A stretch of DNA of 64,000 bases from Mannheimia glucosida (GCF_046267875.1 NZ_CP176502.1:1488001-1552000); one strand, 5' to 3'; counted from the stretch's first letter, positions 24,797 to 31,754 are shown. A program made the numbers and translations. Notes: a model not told the origin generated them from the letters alone.

Positions 24797-25039
24797 ATGT
24801 TTAATTTAAACTTGTTTAAACGACCCATTGAGCTTTCAACGCTTGAATCTTGGTCTAAATTCTGTGATGATGTCGGTAAAGTTGCATTTATTGCGATACC
24901 GCCGATGATTTATAGTAATTATGATCTATGTATCAAAATAGGAAACATAAGTGCTTTATTGGCAATTACCTATGGATTCTTATTATCAGGCAGGACTATC
25001 CGTCAATTTATTGAGAAGGAGAAATCAAAATGGGATTAA
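24797..25039 (+). CDS. Small membrane protein, first of a two-gene module
   Basis: An 80-residue protein (MFNLNLFKRPIELSTLESWS) with two hydrophobic stretches at ~28-40 and ~50-68. It is a clear paralogue of the chromosomal protein at 39208-39429: shared features are the LFKxP start, TLxxW(S/A)K, a (D)VxKVAxxAIP motif, a hydrophobic core and a closing GRxxRQ. It overlaps the next gene by ten bases, as the chromosomal pair also overlaps. Function unknown; a two-component membrane complex is inferred. Confidence 0.65.
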   Translation: MFNLNLFKRPIELSTLESWSKFCDDVGKVAFIAIPPMIYSNYDLCIKIGNISALLAITYGFLLSGRTIRQFIEKEKSKWD

Positions 25040-25143
25040 CAATCGGCTTATGGATCATTGCTTTTATAGGCTTTGCACTGGTTTTTTGGGCAAATAGCTT
25101 ACTCAAAGAGCAAGATGAACGCCTTAAACAGCTAAAAAAATAG
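25030..25143 (+). CDS. Small membrane protein, second of the module (37 residues)
   Basis: An open frame from ATG 25030 to TAG 25141-25143. The product MGLTIGLWIIAFIGFALVFW continues with a charged tail ending KQLKK: one membrane helix and a basic cytoplasmic end. GAAGGAG lies upstream of the ATG. The chromosomal partner at 39429-39542 has the same length (37 residues), topology and overlap arrangement, which supports this small gene being real. Confidence 0.6.
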   Translation: MGLTIGLWIIAFIGFALVFWANSLLKEQDERLKQLKK

Positions 25144-25161
25144 CTGAATTTTAACAAGTAG

Positions 25162-25192
25162 ATACGGCACATTTTGTGCCGTATTTTCTTTT
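25162..25192 (+). terminator. Rho-independent terminator
   Basis: TACGGCACA (25163-25171) pairs perfectly with TGTGCCGTA (25175-25183) across a TTT loop, followed by TTTTCTTTT. It ends the unit of the small membrane pair, so the last leader and gene of the cargo run start after a terminator. Confidence 0.85.
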
Positions 25193-25194
25193 CA

Positions 25195-25254
25195 CCCACA
25201 GGGTACATTAGCCCTGTGTGGCATAGTGTACTCATATTTATTGGAGATTTTACT
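25195..25254 (+). promoter_or_regulatory. Cargo leader 7
   Basis: CACAGGG (25197-25203) pairs with CCCTGTG (25212-25218) as the local hairpin; the first arm GGGTACA (25201-25207) alternatively pairs with TGTACTC (25227-25233), with one G-U. Here the arm has changed to GTACA in both partners. The stretch after the binding site (GGAGATTTTACT before ATG 25255) no longer mirrors the arm, so only the first switch is kept. Confidence 0.6.
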
Positions 25255-25800
25255 ATGCCAAATTGGTGTCAAAATAAACTCGAAATAACATTTGCAGCAG
25301 AGCGACACGAGGCTCTTCATCAAGCTCTTTTTTCCACTGATGAAGTAGGTCGAGTTGAACTTAATTTTCACAATCTCATTCCTATGCCGGCAGAATTGGA
25401 TGTTGGTCTAGTTTATGGCAATAGGGAACAACTGGAACAGCAATATCAACACAATATAGATCATTATGGCTATAAAGATTGGTATGATTGGTGTATCGCC
25501 AATTGGGGCTGTAAGTGGAATGCCTCTTCAACCGTTATTTTTGATGAGTGTGAGGAACACATTTCACTCTACTTTGATTCTGCGTGGACACCTCCGGAAA
25601 CGTGGTTTAAAGTACTATGTGAGAAGTTTCCTGATGTAGATTTTACATTATCATACTATGAACCAGGCTGTTGGTTTGCCGGTAGTATGGAAGCTGATTT
25701 AGAGGGTGACTATTTTCATACTCAAATCAGCGATGATGAAATTAAACTATTTGCTATAGATGTCTTTGGCGAGTCTTTCGAAGACAACGATGTTGAATAG
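25255..25800 (+). CDS. YubB/DUF1281-like protein
   Basis: A 181-residue protein beginning MPNWCQNKLEITF, the signature start of the DUF1281/YubB ferredoxin-like domain family, with FHNLIPMPAEL and WCIANWGCKWN as further family features. Homologues are common on plasmids, phages and ICEs; the function is unknown. Start at ATG 25255 is set by TTGGAG upstream. The C-terminus is acidic (GESFEDNDVE). It is the last + strand cargo gene and ends just before a terminator shared with the convergent block. Confidence 0.85.
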   Translation: MPNWCQNKLEITFAAERHEALHQALFSTDEVGRVELNFHNLIPMPAELDVGLVYGNREQLEQQYQHNIDHYGYKDWYDWCIANWGCKWNASSTVIFDECEEHISLYFDSAWTPPETWFKVLCEKFPDVDFTLSYYEPGCWFAGSMEADLEGDYFHTQISDDEIKLFAIDVFGESFEDNDVE

Positions 25801-25814
25801 TGGATTATATGTCT

Positions 25815-25842
25815 AAATGCCGATGTTTTATCGGCATTTTTT
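25815..25842. terminator. Bidirectional terminator between convergent cargo blocks
   Basis: AAATGCCGAT (25815-25824) pairs with ATCGGCATTT (25830-25839), followed by a T run on the + side. The stop codon of the minus-strand gene ending at 25828 lies in the loop. Confidence 0.85.
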
Positions 25843-26031
25843 ATGTTCTAATAAAAGTAATTCATCATTTATTCCTAGCAATTTATAAAAGTTATACATT
25901 AAAAATAAATTTTTATGGCGTTCATAATCTATTTTGGGGTCAAATATAGGAGTGTTATTTTGGAGATGATTTTTTATTAGAGCATTGAGTTCGAATTTTG
26001 CTCTAGCGAAATATATCATGCCGTAAATCAT
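25828..26031 (-). CDS. Small hypothetical protein, 67 residues
   Basis: A 67-residue protein (MIYGMIYFARAKFELNALIK), mostly helical, with AAGGATAATTAT before its ATG at 26031. It ends inside the shared terminator. No family is recognised. It is the last gene of an AT-rich minus-strand block of seven small genes. The motif DYERHKNLFLMYNFYKLLGI is probably part of a helical bundle; that is a guess from composition. Confidence 0.5.
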   Translation of the reverse strand: MIYGMIYFARAKFELNALIKNHLQNNTPIFDPKIDYERHKNLFLMYNFYKLLGINDELLLLEHKKCR

Positions 26032-26060
26032 ATAATTATCCTTATGTATAATTAGATTTA

Positions 26061-26540
26061 TTAATGTAGTGTACTTTTATTTTGATATTTAATGAAATTA
26101 TCAACCATCTTTTCTAAATCTGTTTTTAACAGAATATCCCAATTTATCTGCATATCAGATGGTTCATTGAGAATGGTATCATATTTAAAACGTAAGCTCC
26201 AAACTTCGCCTTTTATTATTTCATCTATAATATCTTTATAGGAATCTGTAGTGTCTTTCGAGAATGGTAAAATCTTTACATTAAGTAATGTTTTTTGTTC
26301 GATAAATGCACAACCAAAAATAAGAGAGATTTCTTCTTCTAAGCAAAAAGCAAAATAACCATTATTTGTTTCCTGTTCTAGGATTTTACCCCCTTCTTCT
26401 GTCTGAATGAAATTTGAAAATAAATCAATCATGGTTGTACTATCTAAATATAAAGCTAATATGGTTTTATTGACATCGATACCTCTATGTTCTAACTCCG
26501 CTACAATATATTTTGGCACATCTAAATGTAATTTTTTCAT
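26061..26540 (-). CDS. Hypothetical soluble protein, 159 residues
   Basis: Start at 26540 (MKKLHLDVPKYIVAELEHRG) follows directly on the stop of the upstream gene (AAGGCGAATAATATG), implying coupling. The protein has no membrane segment or signal peptide and is acidic, with QTEEGGKILEQETNNG in the centre. No family is recognised. The coupled upstream gene encodes a membrane protein, so the two may work together. Confidence 0.6.
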   Translation of the reverse strand: MKKLHLDVPKYIVAELEHRGIDVNKTILALYLDSTTMIDLFSNFIQTEEGGKILEQETNNGYFAFCLEEEISLIFGCAFIEQKTLLNVKILPFSKDTTDSYKDIIDEIIKGEVWSLRFKYDTILNEPSDMQINWDILLKTDLEKMVDNFIKYQNKSTLH

Positions 26541-26541
26541 A

Positions 26542-27048
26542 TTATTCGCCTTTGAGTACTTTAAATTTGTTATCAAATCTATTTTTTCTTATGACTAAAT
26601 TTAGCCTTCTAGCCAAAGACTCTAAGTTTACCCTATGCTCTTGCTCTTTTGTTAGATATGTACAGCTTTCTATAAGAAGTATAAAGTTTTTTGAGCTGTC
26701 GCAGTTTATCACGTTTTTGACCGATTCGAGATTCATAAGGTCATCTAATGATAAATTTATTATTTTATTATATTGAAGTTTAGAATAAAAGTATGTGACT
26801 ACACACAAGGTAAAAAGTAGTAACCAACCAATGGGGAAATTAAAAAACATTATGAAAAATATACAGCCTATAGGGATTGACAGGAATTTAATTGGTTTTT
26901 TAATTCTTTTGGCTATGCCTATATCTATAAGGTTTTCTATTTCCTTATAAGCATTGTTAATTAATTCTAGTTGAGAGTCATTGCAAAAGTAATCTTTAGT
27001 AACTCTATCATCAATTCTTTGGAGAATTGCCCATTTTTCATTATCCAT
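26542..27048 (-). CDS. Hypothetical membrane protein, 168 residues
   Basis: A 168-residue protein (MDNEKWAILQRIDDRVTKDY) with AAAGGAAC before its ATG. N-terminal ~50 residues are soluble and helical, a hydrophobic hairpin follows (residues ~53-90, FLSIPIGCIFFIMFF then WLLLFTLCVVTYFY), and the C-terminal ~75 residues are soluble. This soluble-hairpin-soluble layout recalls small membrane-anchored effectors or immunity proteins, but no family is recognised. Confidence 0.6.
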   Translation of the reverse strand: MDNEKWAILQRIDDRVTKDYFCNDSQLELINNAYKEIENLIDIGIAKRIKKPIKFLSIPIGCIFFIMFFNFPIGWLLLFTLCVVTYFYSKLQYNKIINLSLDDLMNLESVKNVINCDSSKNFILLIESCTYLTKEQEHRVNLESLARRLNLVIRKNRFDNKFKVLKGE

Positions 27049-27077
27049 TTTAAAGTTCCTTTGTTAAAATAATTATA

Positions 27078-27263
27078 CTAATGTTCTACATGTTTTAATT
27101 TAGAAAGTTCTTTTTTATACTCTGTAAGTACATTATTGAGCATTTCCTGTGATGTTGATTTTGTCATTCCTATCTCTATTTTTTGTACTTCAATCGCTAA
27201 ATATCCTATTTTAGCTATTCTTTGTGCAATGTAAAATTCATCGGCAAAACTTACTTTATTCAC
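27078..27263 (-). CDS. Small helical protein, 61 residues
   Basis: A 61-residue protein (MNKVSFADEFYIAQRIAKIG), read from a GTG start with AAAGGAGTAAACT upstream. It is helical and charged, with YKKELSKLKHVEH at the end, and has no membrane segment. It could be a small regulator or antitoxin-like protein; nothing specific supports that. It begins a sub-block (61, 168, 159 and 67 residues) with short spacings. Confidence 0.5.
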   Translation of the reverse strand: MNKVSFADEFYIAQRIAKIGYLAIEVQKIEIGMTKSTSQEMLNNVLTEYKKELSKLKHVEH

Positions 27264-27361
27264 AGTTTACTCCTTTTTTAATAATTGTGTGTATATTAAG
27301 TATTAAGGCATTGATTTCCTTCATTTTGCAAAGTTAAATATGTCACAATCAAATCTATAGT

Positions 27362-27523
27362 TTACTTCTTTAAAAAAGATGAAAAACCGGATATGAATAA
27401 TGCTGCTCCTGTAATTTTAATTAAAAGATATATCAATGAAGATTTTTCTAATGAATAAAAAATTAGCAGTATTGCGATTGTGACTTGAGTTAATGCCCAT
27501 AAATAATATAAAATATTAATCAT
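27362..27523 (-). CDS. Small membrane protein, 53 residues
   Basis: An open frame from ATG 27523 (MINILYYLWALTQVTIAILL) to TAA 27362-27364, ending FISGFSSFLKK. It has two hydrophobic segments separated by a short SLEKSS turn. It begins three bases after the stop of the gene ending at 27527 and so appears coupled to it. AT-rich, function unknown. Confidence 0.5.
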   Translation of the reverse strand: MINILYYLWALTQVTIAILLIFYSLEKSSLIYLLIKITGAALFISGFSSFLKK

Positions 27524-27526
27524 TGT

Positions 27527-27790
27527 TTACTGCTCATTCCATTTGCAATAATCATAATTCGTAATGCTTATATCGTATGTGTTTTCATTATTATCGTTAA
27601 TTGTTATATAATTGCCTTTATCTAACCTTTTTATCTTTCCTAATAGCTCAAGCTCGATATTGCTATTGCGATAGCACGTTATTTTATATTGGGTGTTTGA
27701 ATCAGTCCAAATGTAAATGAGTATAATGACCATAGAAATGGATATAATTCCTAATGGGGTTATTATGACATCTTCTATAAATTTCATCAT
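27527..27790 (-). CDS. Small membrane-anchored protein, 87 residues
   Basis: An 87-residue protein with an N-terminal membrane anchor (residues ~8-28, ITPLGIISISMVIILIYIW) and a C-terminal soluble part that looks like a small beta barrel (KIKRLDKGNYITINDNNENT). GAGGTAAAATAA precedes the ATG. No family recognised. Paired with the 53-residue membrane protein that follows. Confidence 0.55.
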   Translation of the reverse strand: MMKFIEDVIITPLGIISISMVIILIYIWTDSNTQYKITCYRNSNIELELLGKIKRLDKGNYITINDNNENTYDISITNYDYCKWNEQ

Positions 27791-27803
27791 TTATTTTACC
27801 TCG

Positions 27804-27986
27804 TTAGATACATGCCATTAAAATCAATGTCAGTATTAAAAGTAAGACTACTAACTTTATAATCTTTGATTCGGCTTTTTCTTGTTCACCATCCAAATAT
27901 GCACCACGACTACACTCTGATTCAATATGAACTATAAGCATAAATAAAGTGATTCCTATAAGGAAAGTTAGAAATATAATTCCCAT
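27804..27986 (-). CDS. Small membrane protein, 60 residues
   Basis: A 60-residue protein with two hydrophobic segments (MGIIFLTFLIGITLFMLIVH, and KLVVLLLILTLILMACI at the end) around a charged loop (ECSRGAYLDGEQEKAESK). It is the first gene of the minus-strand block; the promoter should lie in the AT-rich bases 27990-28060. Function unknown. Confidence 0.5.
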   Translation of the reverse strand: MGIIFLTFLIGITLFMLIVHIESECSRGAYLDGEQEKAESKIIKLVVLLLILTLILMACI

Positions 27987-28315
27987 TTACATCATTCTCT
28001 AATATGTACTTTAAATCTATAAGTAACTTTATTCTATTCACAATAAATAGAATGACAATAAAAAACTGTACAAAACTCTTAATGAGTTTTCACAGATGAC
28101 TCAAAAGAAAGGAGTAAAAGGCTAAGGGAAGAAGGGTAATTTGCACAAGGGTAACCGCTCTGCAGGGGCAGAGCGGCCTTACCCGAAAGGGTTGATATGG
28201 ACTTGCAAAAAGGCTAAAAGGCCTAAATTATCTAAGATTCATATTCTATTTCTACTTCACATTGATAGGTGATGTTTGATTTAATGCCATCAATAACTAT
28301 TGAATAGGGGGATAT
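27987..28315. other. Gene-free stretch with stems; candidate oriT
   Basis: About 330 bases between divergent genes. It contains a perfect 9-bp hairpin CCGCTCTGC/GCAGAGCGG (28155-28163/28168-28176), extended by GGGTAA/TTACCC (28149-28154/28179-28184) to a 15-bp stem. Weaker stems are ATTCTATT/AATAGAAT (28031-28038/28046-28053) and AAAACTC/GAGTTTT (28072-28078/28084-28090), and AAAAGGCTAA is directly repeated at 28116 and 28208. It lies just upstream of the relaxase gene, where oriT is often found; that role is inferred. Confidence 0.4.
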
Positions 28316-28390
28316 ATGCTATTGGGTCTTATAGTGTCAATTTTATTTTTAGTTTTATTATTACCTTCCGTTATAAGGTATTTCAGTTAG
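28316..28390 (+). CDS. Possible 24-residue membrane peptide
   Basis: A short frame from ATG 28316 to TAG 28388-28390, with AGGGGGAT six bases upstream. The peptide MLLGLIVSILFLVLLLPSVI continues with RYFS: a single hydrophobic helix with a basic end. The binding site and tidy composition make it plausible, but frames this short arise by chance. It lies between the stem-rich stretch and the relaxase gene. Confidence 0.3.
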   Translation: MLLGLIVSILFLVLLLPSVIRYFS

Positions 28391-28443
28391 GTGAGTAGTA
28401 TTAATAATAGTGAATCGAGGAGCAAAATTTTAATTTCATTCGT

Positions 28444-30414
28444 ATGCTTAAATTATTAGAAAAATTAAGACCACGTAAAAAACTGAGTAATCAAGACCAT
28501 AGCCAGACAATTATAGACTCTCCAGCAGGCTGGCATAGTCCTATGTCAGCCCAGAGATTGTTAGATACTCCATTACGCCAGCAATATATCACAACGATTT
28601 GGCAGAACGTTTCTATGTCTCCCAAAATGTTTGATTTACTCTATCAAACACCAATTAATCGCTATGCCGAAATGGTTCAATTATTACCGGCTTCAGAAAG
28701 CCACCACCATTCTCATTTAGGTGGAATGATCGATCACGGATTAGAGGTAATTGCGGTTGCGAGCAAACTTCGTCAGAGTTATGTTTTACCGCCGAATGCT
28801 GCTCCTGAAGACCAAGCAAAGCAACGAGATGTATGGACGGCCGTAGTGATTTATGCTGCTCTTATTCATGACATTGGCAAGATTGCTACAGATCTGGAGA
28901 TTGTATTATTAGATGGCTCACGTTGGTTTCCTTGGCAAGGGATTCCAAAACAGCCTTATAACTTTCGATATATTAAGGGTAGGGACTATCATTTACATCC
29001 TGCGTTAGGAGGTTTCTTTGCTAGTCAGCTGATTCCTCAAGAAGCCTTTGATTGGATTGCTCCATTTACAGAAGCTTTTTCCCATCTGATGTATTTTGCA
29101 GCAAATCATGCTGACAAAGCCGGTATTTTAGGTGAAATTATCCAAAAAGCGGATCAGTATAGTGTTGCGATGGCTCTCGGTGGAGAACTGACCAAATTAT
29201 CAGAAAAACCAAAGGCTTCATTTGCTAAACAACTTCATCTTGCATTGCAAGAGGTTGTGAAGACCTACAAATTAAACACTCCAAGGGGTGGTGGACAGGG
29301 CTGGTTAACCGACAGTGGATTGTGGGTAATGTCAAAGACGACAGCTGATTCAGTTAGAGCGTATTTATCTGGGCAAGGGATTTCAGCACCAAGTAAGAAT
29401 GGAGCGATGTTTGATGAATTAATTGCACATAATCTCATTGAAGCAACCAGTGATAAAGCGGCAATTTGGGATGCTAAAGTTTGTGCTAATAGTGGGTGGT
29501 CATCAGGTAAATTTACTATGCTAAAAATAAGACCTACCGTCATTTGGGAAAATATTGATGAACGCCCTGAACTATTTGACGGTTCAGTATTATTGGTTGA
29601 TAAAGATAACAATGTTTTGCCTACTTCTAAGGTAGTGTCAGAAATAGCAACATTAACACTACCTGTGACAGAATTGAATACTCAGGAACAATTGGATGCT
29701 GCACCAGTATTAGATGTACAAGAGGCTGTAACAGATTCGTCCCTACAACAAGACGTTCAGACGTTTAACTCGATAGATGAGATAAAAATAGAAGAGAACG
29801 GTGGCGATGATATGGATATGGTATTGAGCCTATTTAGTGATAGTCCAATGCCATTTACTGAAACAGAATCAAACCAGGTAGAAACTGAAGCAGAACATAA
29901 AATCGCTATTCCTCAGGAAACTGAAGCAGTTATAGAAAATCGTAGCAACCTCCCAGAGAAGGGAGATATAAACGTTCCTAAACTTAAGCAAACAGCACCT
30001 TCCGAAATTGAAACTGAGTTCAGTATAGATGTACAGAATTTTATTGATTGGATAAAAAGTAGTGTTTTATCGGGTAAATTGCCAATGAATCAAACGAATG
30101 CAAAGTTGCATTTTGTTGAAAATCATCTTTTTATGGTAACACCGAGTATTTTTCAGGTATATTGTACGGAAGTAATCGGAAACGTTGAAAAATCAACATG
30201 GGAAAGATTACAGAAGCAATTTCAGAATTTGGCTATTCATAAACGCCAGCATACTGACGATGGCGATAGCCGGAATATCTGGACTTGCAAAATTGCAGGA
30301 CCTAACCGCTCTTCAACACTTAATGGTTACTTAATTGAGAATGTTGAATTGTTTGTTGGGAATAAATTAGTTATCAACAATCAGTGGCTCACACTGAAGG
30401 GGAAAATACAATGA
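28444..30414 (+). CDS. mobH: MobH-family relaxase (TraI_2, PFL_4751/TIGR03760-like)
   Basis: A 656-residue relaxase expected to nick the ICE at oriT and lead the strand into the recipient. The N-terminal domain has the family's His-rich metal site SESHHHSHLGGMIDHGLEV and the HD-type IHDIGKIATD (residues ~90-150), then KGRDYHLHPALGG. The middle (~430-530) is acidic and low in complexity, and the C-terminal ~120 residues form a DUF1528-like domain (FIDWIKSSVLSGKLPMN). No good binding site stands directly before ATG 28444; GAGGAG is about 20 bases away. The stop overlaps the next ATG (ATGA at 30411-30414). Confidence 0.92.
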   Translation: MLKLLEKLRPRKKLSNQDHSQTIIDSPAGWHSPMSAQRLLDTPLRQQYITTIWQNVSMSPKMFDLLYQTPINRYAEMVQLLPASESHHHSHLGGMIDHGLEVIAVASKLRQSYVLPPNAAPEDQAKQRDVWTAVVIYAALIHDIGKIATDLEIVLLDGSRWFPWQGIPKQPYNFRYIKGRDYHLHPALGGFFASQLIPQEAFDWIAPFTEAFSHLMYFAANHADKAGILGEIIQKADQYSVAMALGGELTKLSEKPKASFAKQLHLALQEVVKTYKLNTPRGGGQGWLTDSGLWVMSKTTADSVRAYLSGQGISAPSKNGAMFDELIAHNLIEATSDKAAIWDAKVCANSGWSSGKFTMLKIRPTVIWENIDERPELFDGSVLLVDKDNNVLPTSKVVSEIATLTLPVTELNTQEQLDAAPVLDVQEAVTDSSLQQDVQTFNSIDEIKIEENGGDDMDMVLSLFSDSPMPFTETESNQVETEAEHKIAIPQETEAVIENRSNLPEKGDINVPKLKQTAPSEIETEFSIDVQNFIDWIKSSVLSGKLPMNQTNAKLHFVENHLFMVTPSIFQVYCTEVIGNVEKSTWERLQKQFQNLAIHKRQHTDDGDSRNIWTCKIAGPNRSSTLNGYLIENVELFVGNKLVINNQWLTLKGKIQ

Positions 30415-30429
30415 ATACTGAATTGGATT

Positions 30430-31323
30430 TTGAGCAACTACTTGAAAAATTTTTGCGTTAGAAAACTTAGAGAGGCAACAGTACATACTTATATTAAAGT
30501 ATTTTCTCGGTTTCGGCAATTCTATCCGGATTTACTCCCACAGAATGTGACTCAGGAACATATTCTAAAATGGAGAGCATATATCTTAAAAACAGCGACT
30601 AATACAACATACAATACGTATGCTAGACATCTTAGAAGTGTGTTTAATTTTGCGATAGAGCAAGAAATTCTATATTTTAAGCGTAATCCAGTAGTAAAAA
30701 CCTTTTTAAGAGATGGGGCTAAGAAACGTAAAACTTTTTCAGATAAACAAATTAAAGCAATATTTGATTTTTTAGACTATTGTGAGGATTTACCGCAGAT
30801 TTTAAGGCCTCGCTGGTTTACTTTGGCTATTATTAATACATTTAGATATACGGGTATTCGCAGAAGCCAGTTAGTGCAGTTAAGGGTAAAAGATGTGAGT
30901 ATAGATCGAGGAATCATTATGATACCTGCTCATATTAATAAGAACCACAATTATCATGAAATCCCGATTTCTAATAAATTGCGACCGTATATTGAGAAAG
31001 TTGCCTATGAACATAAACAGAGAAGATCGAAAGATGATGAACAGTTCTTCAATTTAAATAAGTTTTCTAGCTATACGCTAAATAGAGACCAAAAGATGAG
31101 TGTTCATCAACTACAGAATGCGTTTGTATGGATTTCAGAGAAGGTTGGTTTTAAAGTATCGCCTCATCGTTTTAGGCACACTATCGCAACCCAATTAATG
31201 AGAGAACCTGAAAATCTTTATACAACGAAGCAACTACTGAATCATAGTGATGTAAAAGTAACAATGAGTTACATAGAGTATAATACGGAAATGATAAGGA
31301 ATAAAATTGATGAGCTTTTATAA
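30430..31323 (+). CDS. int: Tyrosine integrase of the ICE (start region frameshifted)
   Basis: The 297-codon frame carries an N-terminal SAM-like domain and a catalytic domain with arginine in FRYTGIRRSQL, HRFRHTIATQ (HxxR) and a tyrosine in MSYIEYNTE; it should integrate and excise the ICE at the adjacent tRNA-Leu site. In this frame only a TTG (30430) without a binding site can start it. ATG 30411, behind GAAGGGGAAAATACA and overlapping the relaxase stop, opens a 16-codon frame (MNTELDFEQLLEKFLR, stop 30459-30461) whose sequence looks like the natural N-terminus. The switch of frame falls at A5T5 (30445-30454). Confidence 0.85.
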   Translation: MSNYLKNFCVRKLREATVHTYIKVFSRFRQFYPDLLPQNVTQEHILKWRAYILKTATNTTYNTYARHLRSVFNFAIEQEILYFKRNPVVKTFLRDGAKKRKTFSDKQIKAIFDFLDYCEDLPQILRPRWFTLAIINTFRYTGIRRSQLVQLRVKDVSIDRGIIMIPAHINKNHNYHEIPISNKLRPYIEKVAYEHKQRRSKDDEQFFNLNKFSSYTLNRDQKMSVHQLQNAFVWISEKVGFKVSPHRFRHTIATQLMREPENLYTTKQLLNHSDVKVTMSYIEYNTEMIRNKIDELL

Positions 31324-31348
31324 GGATATTACTTTTTTACGAAATAGC

Positions 31349-31376
31349 TTTACACTCTTGTAAAAAGTCATATAAT
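31349..31376 (+). promoter_or_regulatory. Strong-looking promoter pointing out of the ICE
   Basis: TTTACA (31349-31354) and a perfect TATAAT (31371-31376) with a 16-base spacer. Transcription would begin near 31383 and run through the inverted repeat and the tRNA-Leu fragment toward the chromosome, or across attP into the left end of the element when it is circular. Confidence 0.55.
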
Positions 31377-31401
31377 GAAAATGTTCACTATAAGAGCAAA
31401 T

Positions 31402-31452
31402 GAATTCAACCGTATGCCAAGTGTGTAATAGCACTTAGTACACGGTTGATTC
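31402..31452. repeat. Inverted repeat beside the attachment site
   Basis: GAATTCAACCGT (31402-31413) is the inverse of ACGGTTGATTC (31442-31452) save one extra base. A smaller AAGTG/CACTT pair lies between. The right arm runs into the tRNA fragment, so it may be a binding region of the integrase or an RNA hairpin of the outward transcript. Confidence 0.5.
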
Positions 31453-31503
31453 AAAATCCGCCGCCCATAAAGCGTGTCGGTTCGAGTCCGACCACTGGCA
31501 CCA
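31448..31503 (+). other. tRNA-Leu(CAA) 3' fragment; right-hand attachment site of the ICE
   Basis: The bases from GATTCAAAATCCGCC to GGCACCA match the anticodon loop (TTCAAAA, anticodon CAA), variable arm, a T-arm (GTCGG TTCGAGT CCGAC) and the 3' acceptor strand of a leucine tRNA, ending CCA at 31503. The 5' half is absent, so it is not a working gene. A 3' tRNA fragment next to a tyrosine integrase marks the ICE boundary; the restored tRNA gene should be at the other end, outside the window. Confidence 0.8.
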
Positions 31504-31690
31504 CTCTAATATCTTTTCTTATTTACTATTAAGAATTTCTCTATTATCTTCCTATATCAATTTTTCTCAAAATATTGTATTTATAAACCCGTATAGATGG
31601 GAACTTTAGCCATTTATGTGAGAAATGGGGCAATAATAAATCTGTCAATAAGTTACTTATTAATCGAATGAAAAGTGGATTTATTAATTA
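31504..31690. other. AT-rich spacer at the chromosomal side of the junction
   Basis: The stretch between the tRNA fragment and the terminator at 31691 has no convincing open frame, tRNA or repeat. I see nothing in it apart from low GC content. Confidence 0.6.
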
Positions 31691-31730
31691 ATAGGGAACA
31701 CTTCCAAGTAATAAGTGTTCCCTATTATTT
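31691..31730. terminator. Terminator-like hairpin between the junction and ssb
   Basis: ATAGGGAACACTT (31691-31703) pairs perfectly with AAGTGTTCCCTAT (31713-31725), a 13-bp stem with a T-rich right flank. It may end the tRNA-Leu transcript from the original locus. Confidence 0.75.
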
Positions 31731-31754
31731 TGAGTAAGGTAGGGGCGCTTTATA

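Noticed and set aside
21244..25254. CRISPR-like array of repeats
   Set aside because: The repeats are separated by genes, vary in sequence and sit at fixed distance from start codons; no short regular spacers are present.
28149..28184. Possible eighth cargo leader (GGGTAA/TTACCC followed by GAAAGGG)
   Set aside because: It has no GGGCA-TGTGT middle arm and no gene with GGAG at the right distance, so oriT or another structure is more likely.
31424..31503. Complete tRNA-Leu gene beginning GCCAAGTG
   Set aside because: The first bases resemble an acceptor strand with one extra A, but no D-arm or 5' anticodon stem fits; only the 3' half is tRNA.
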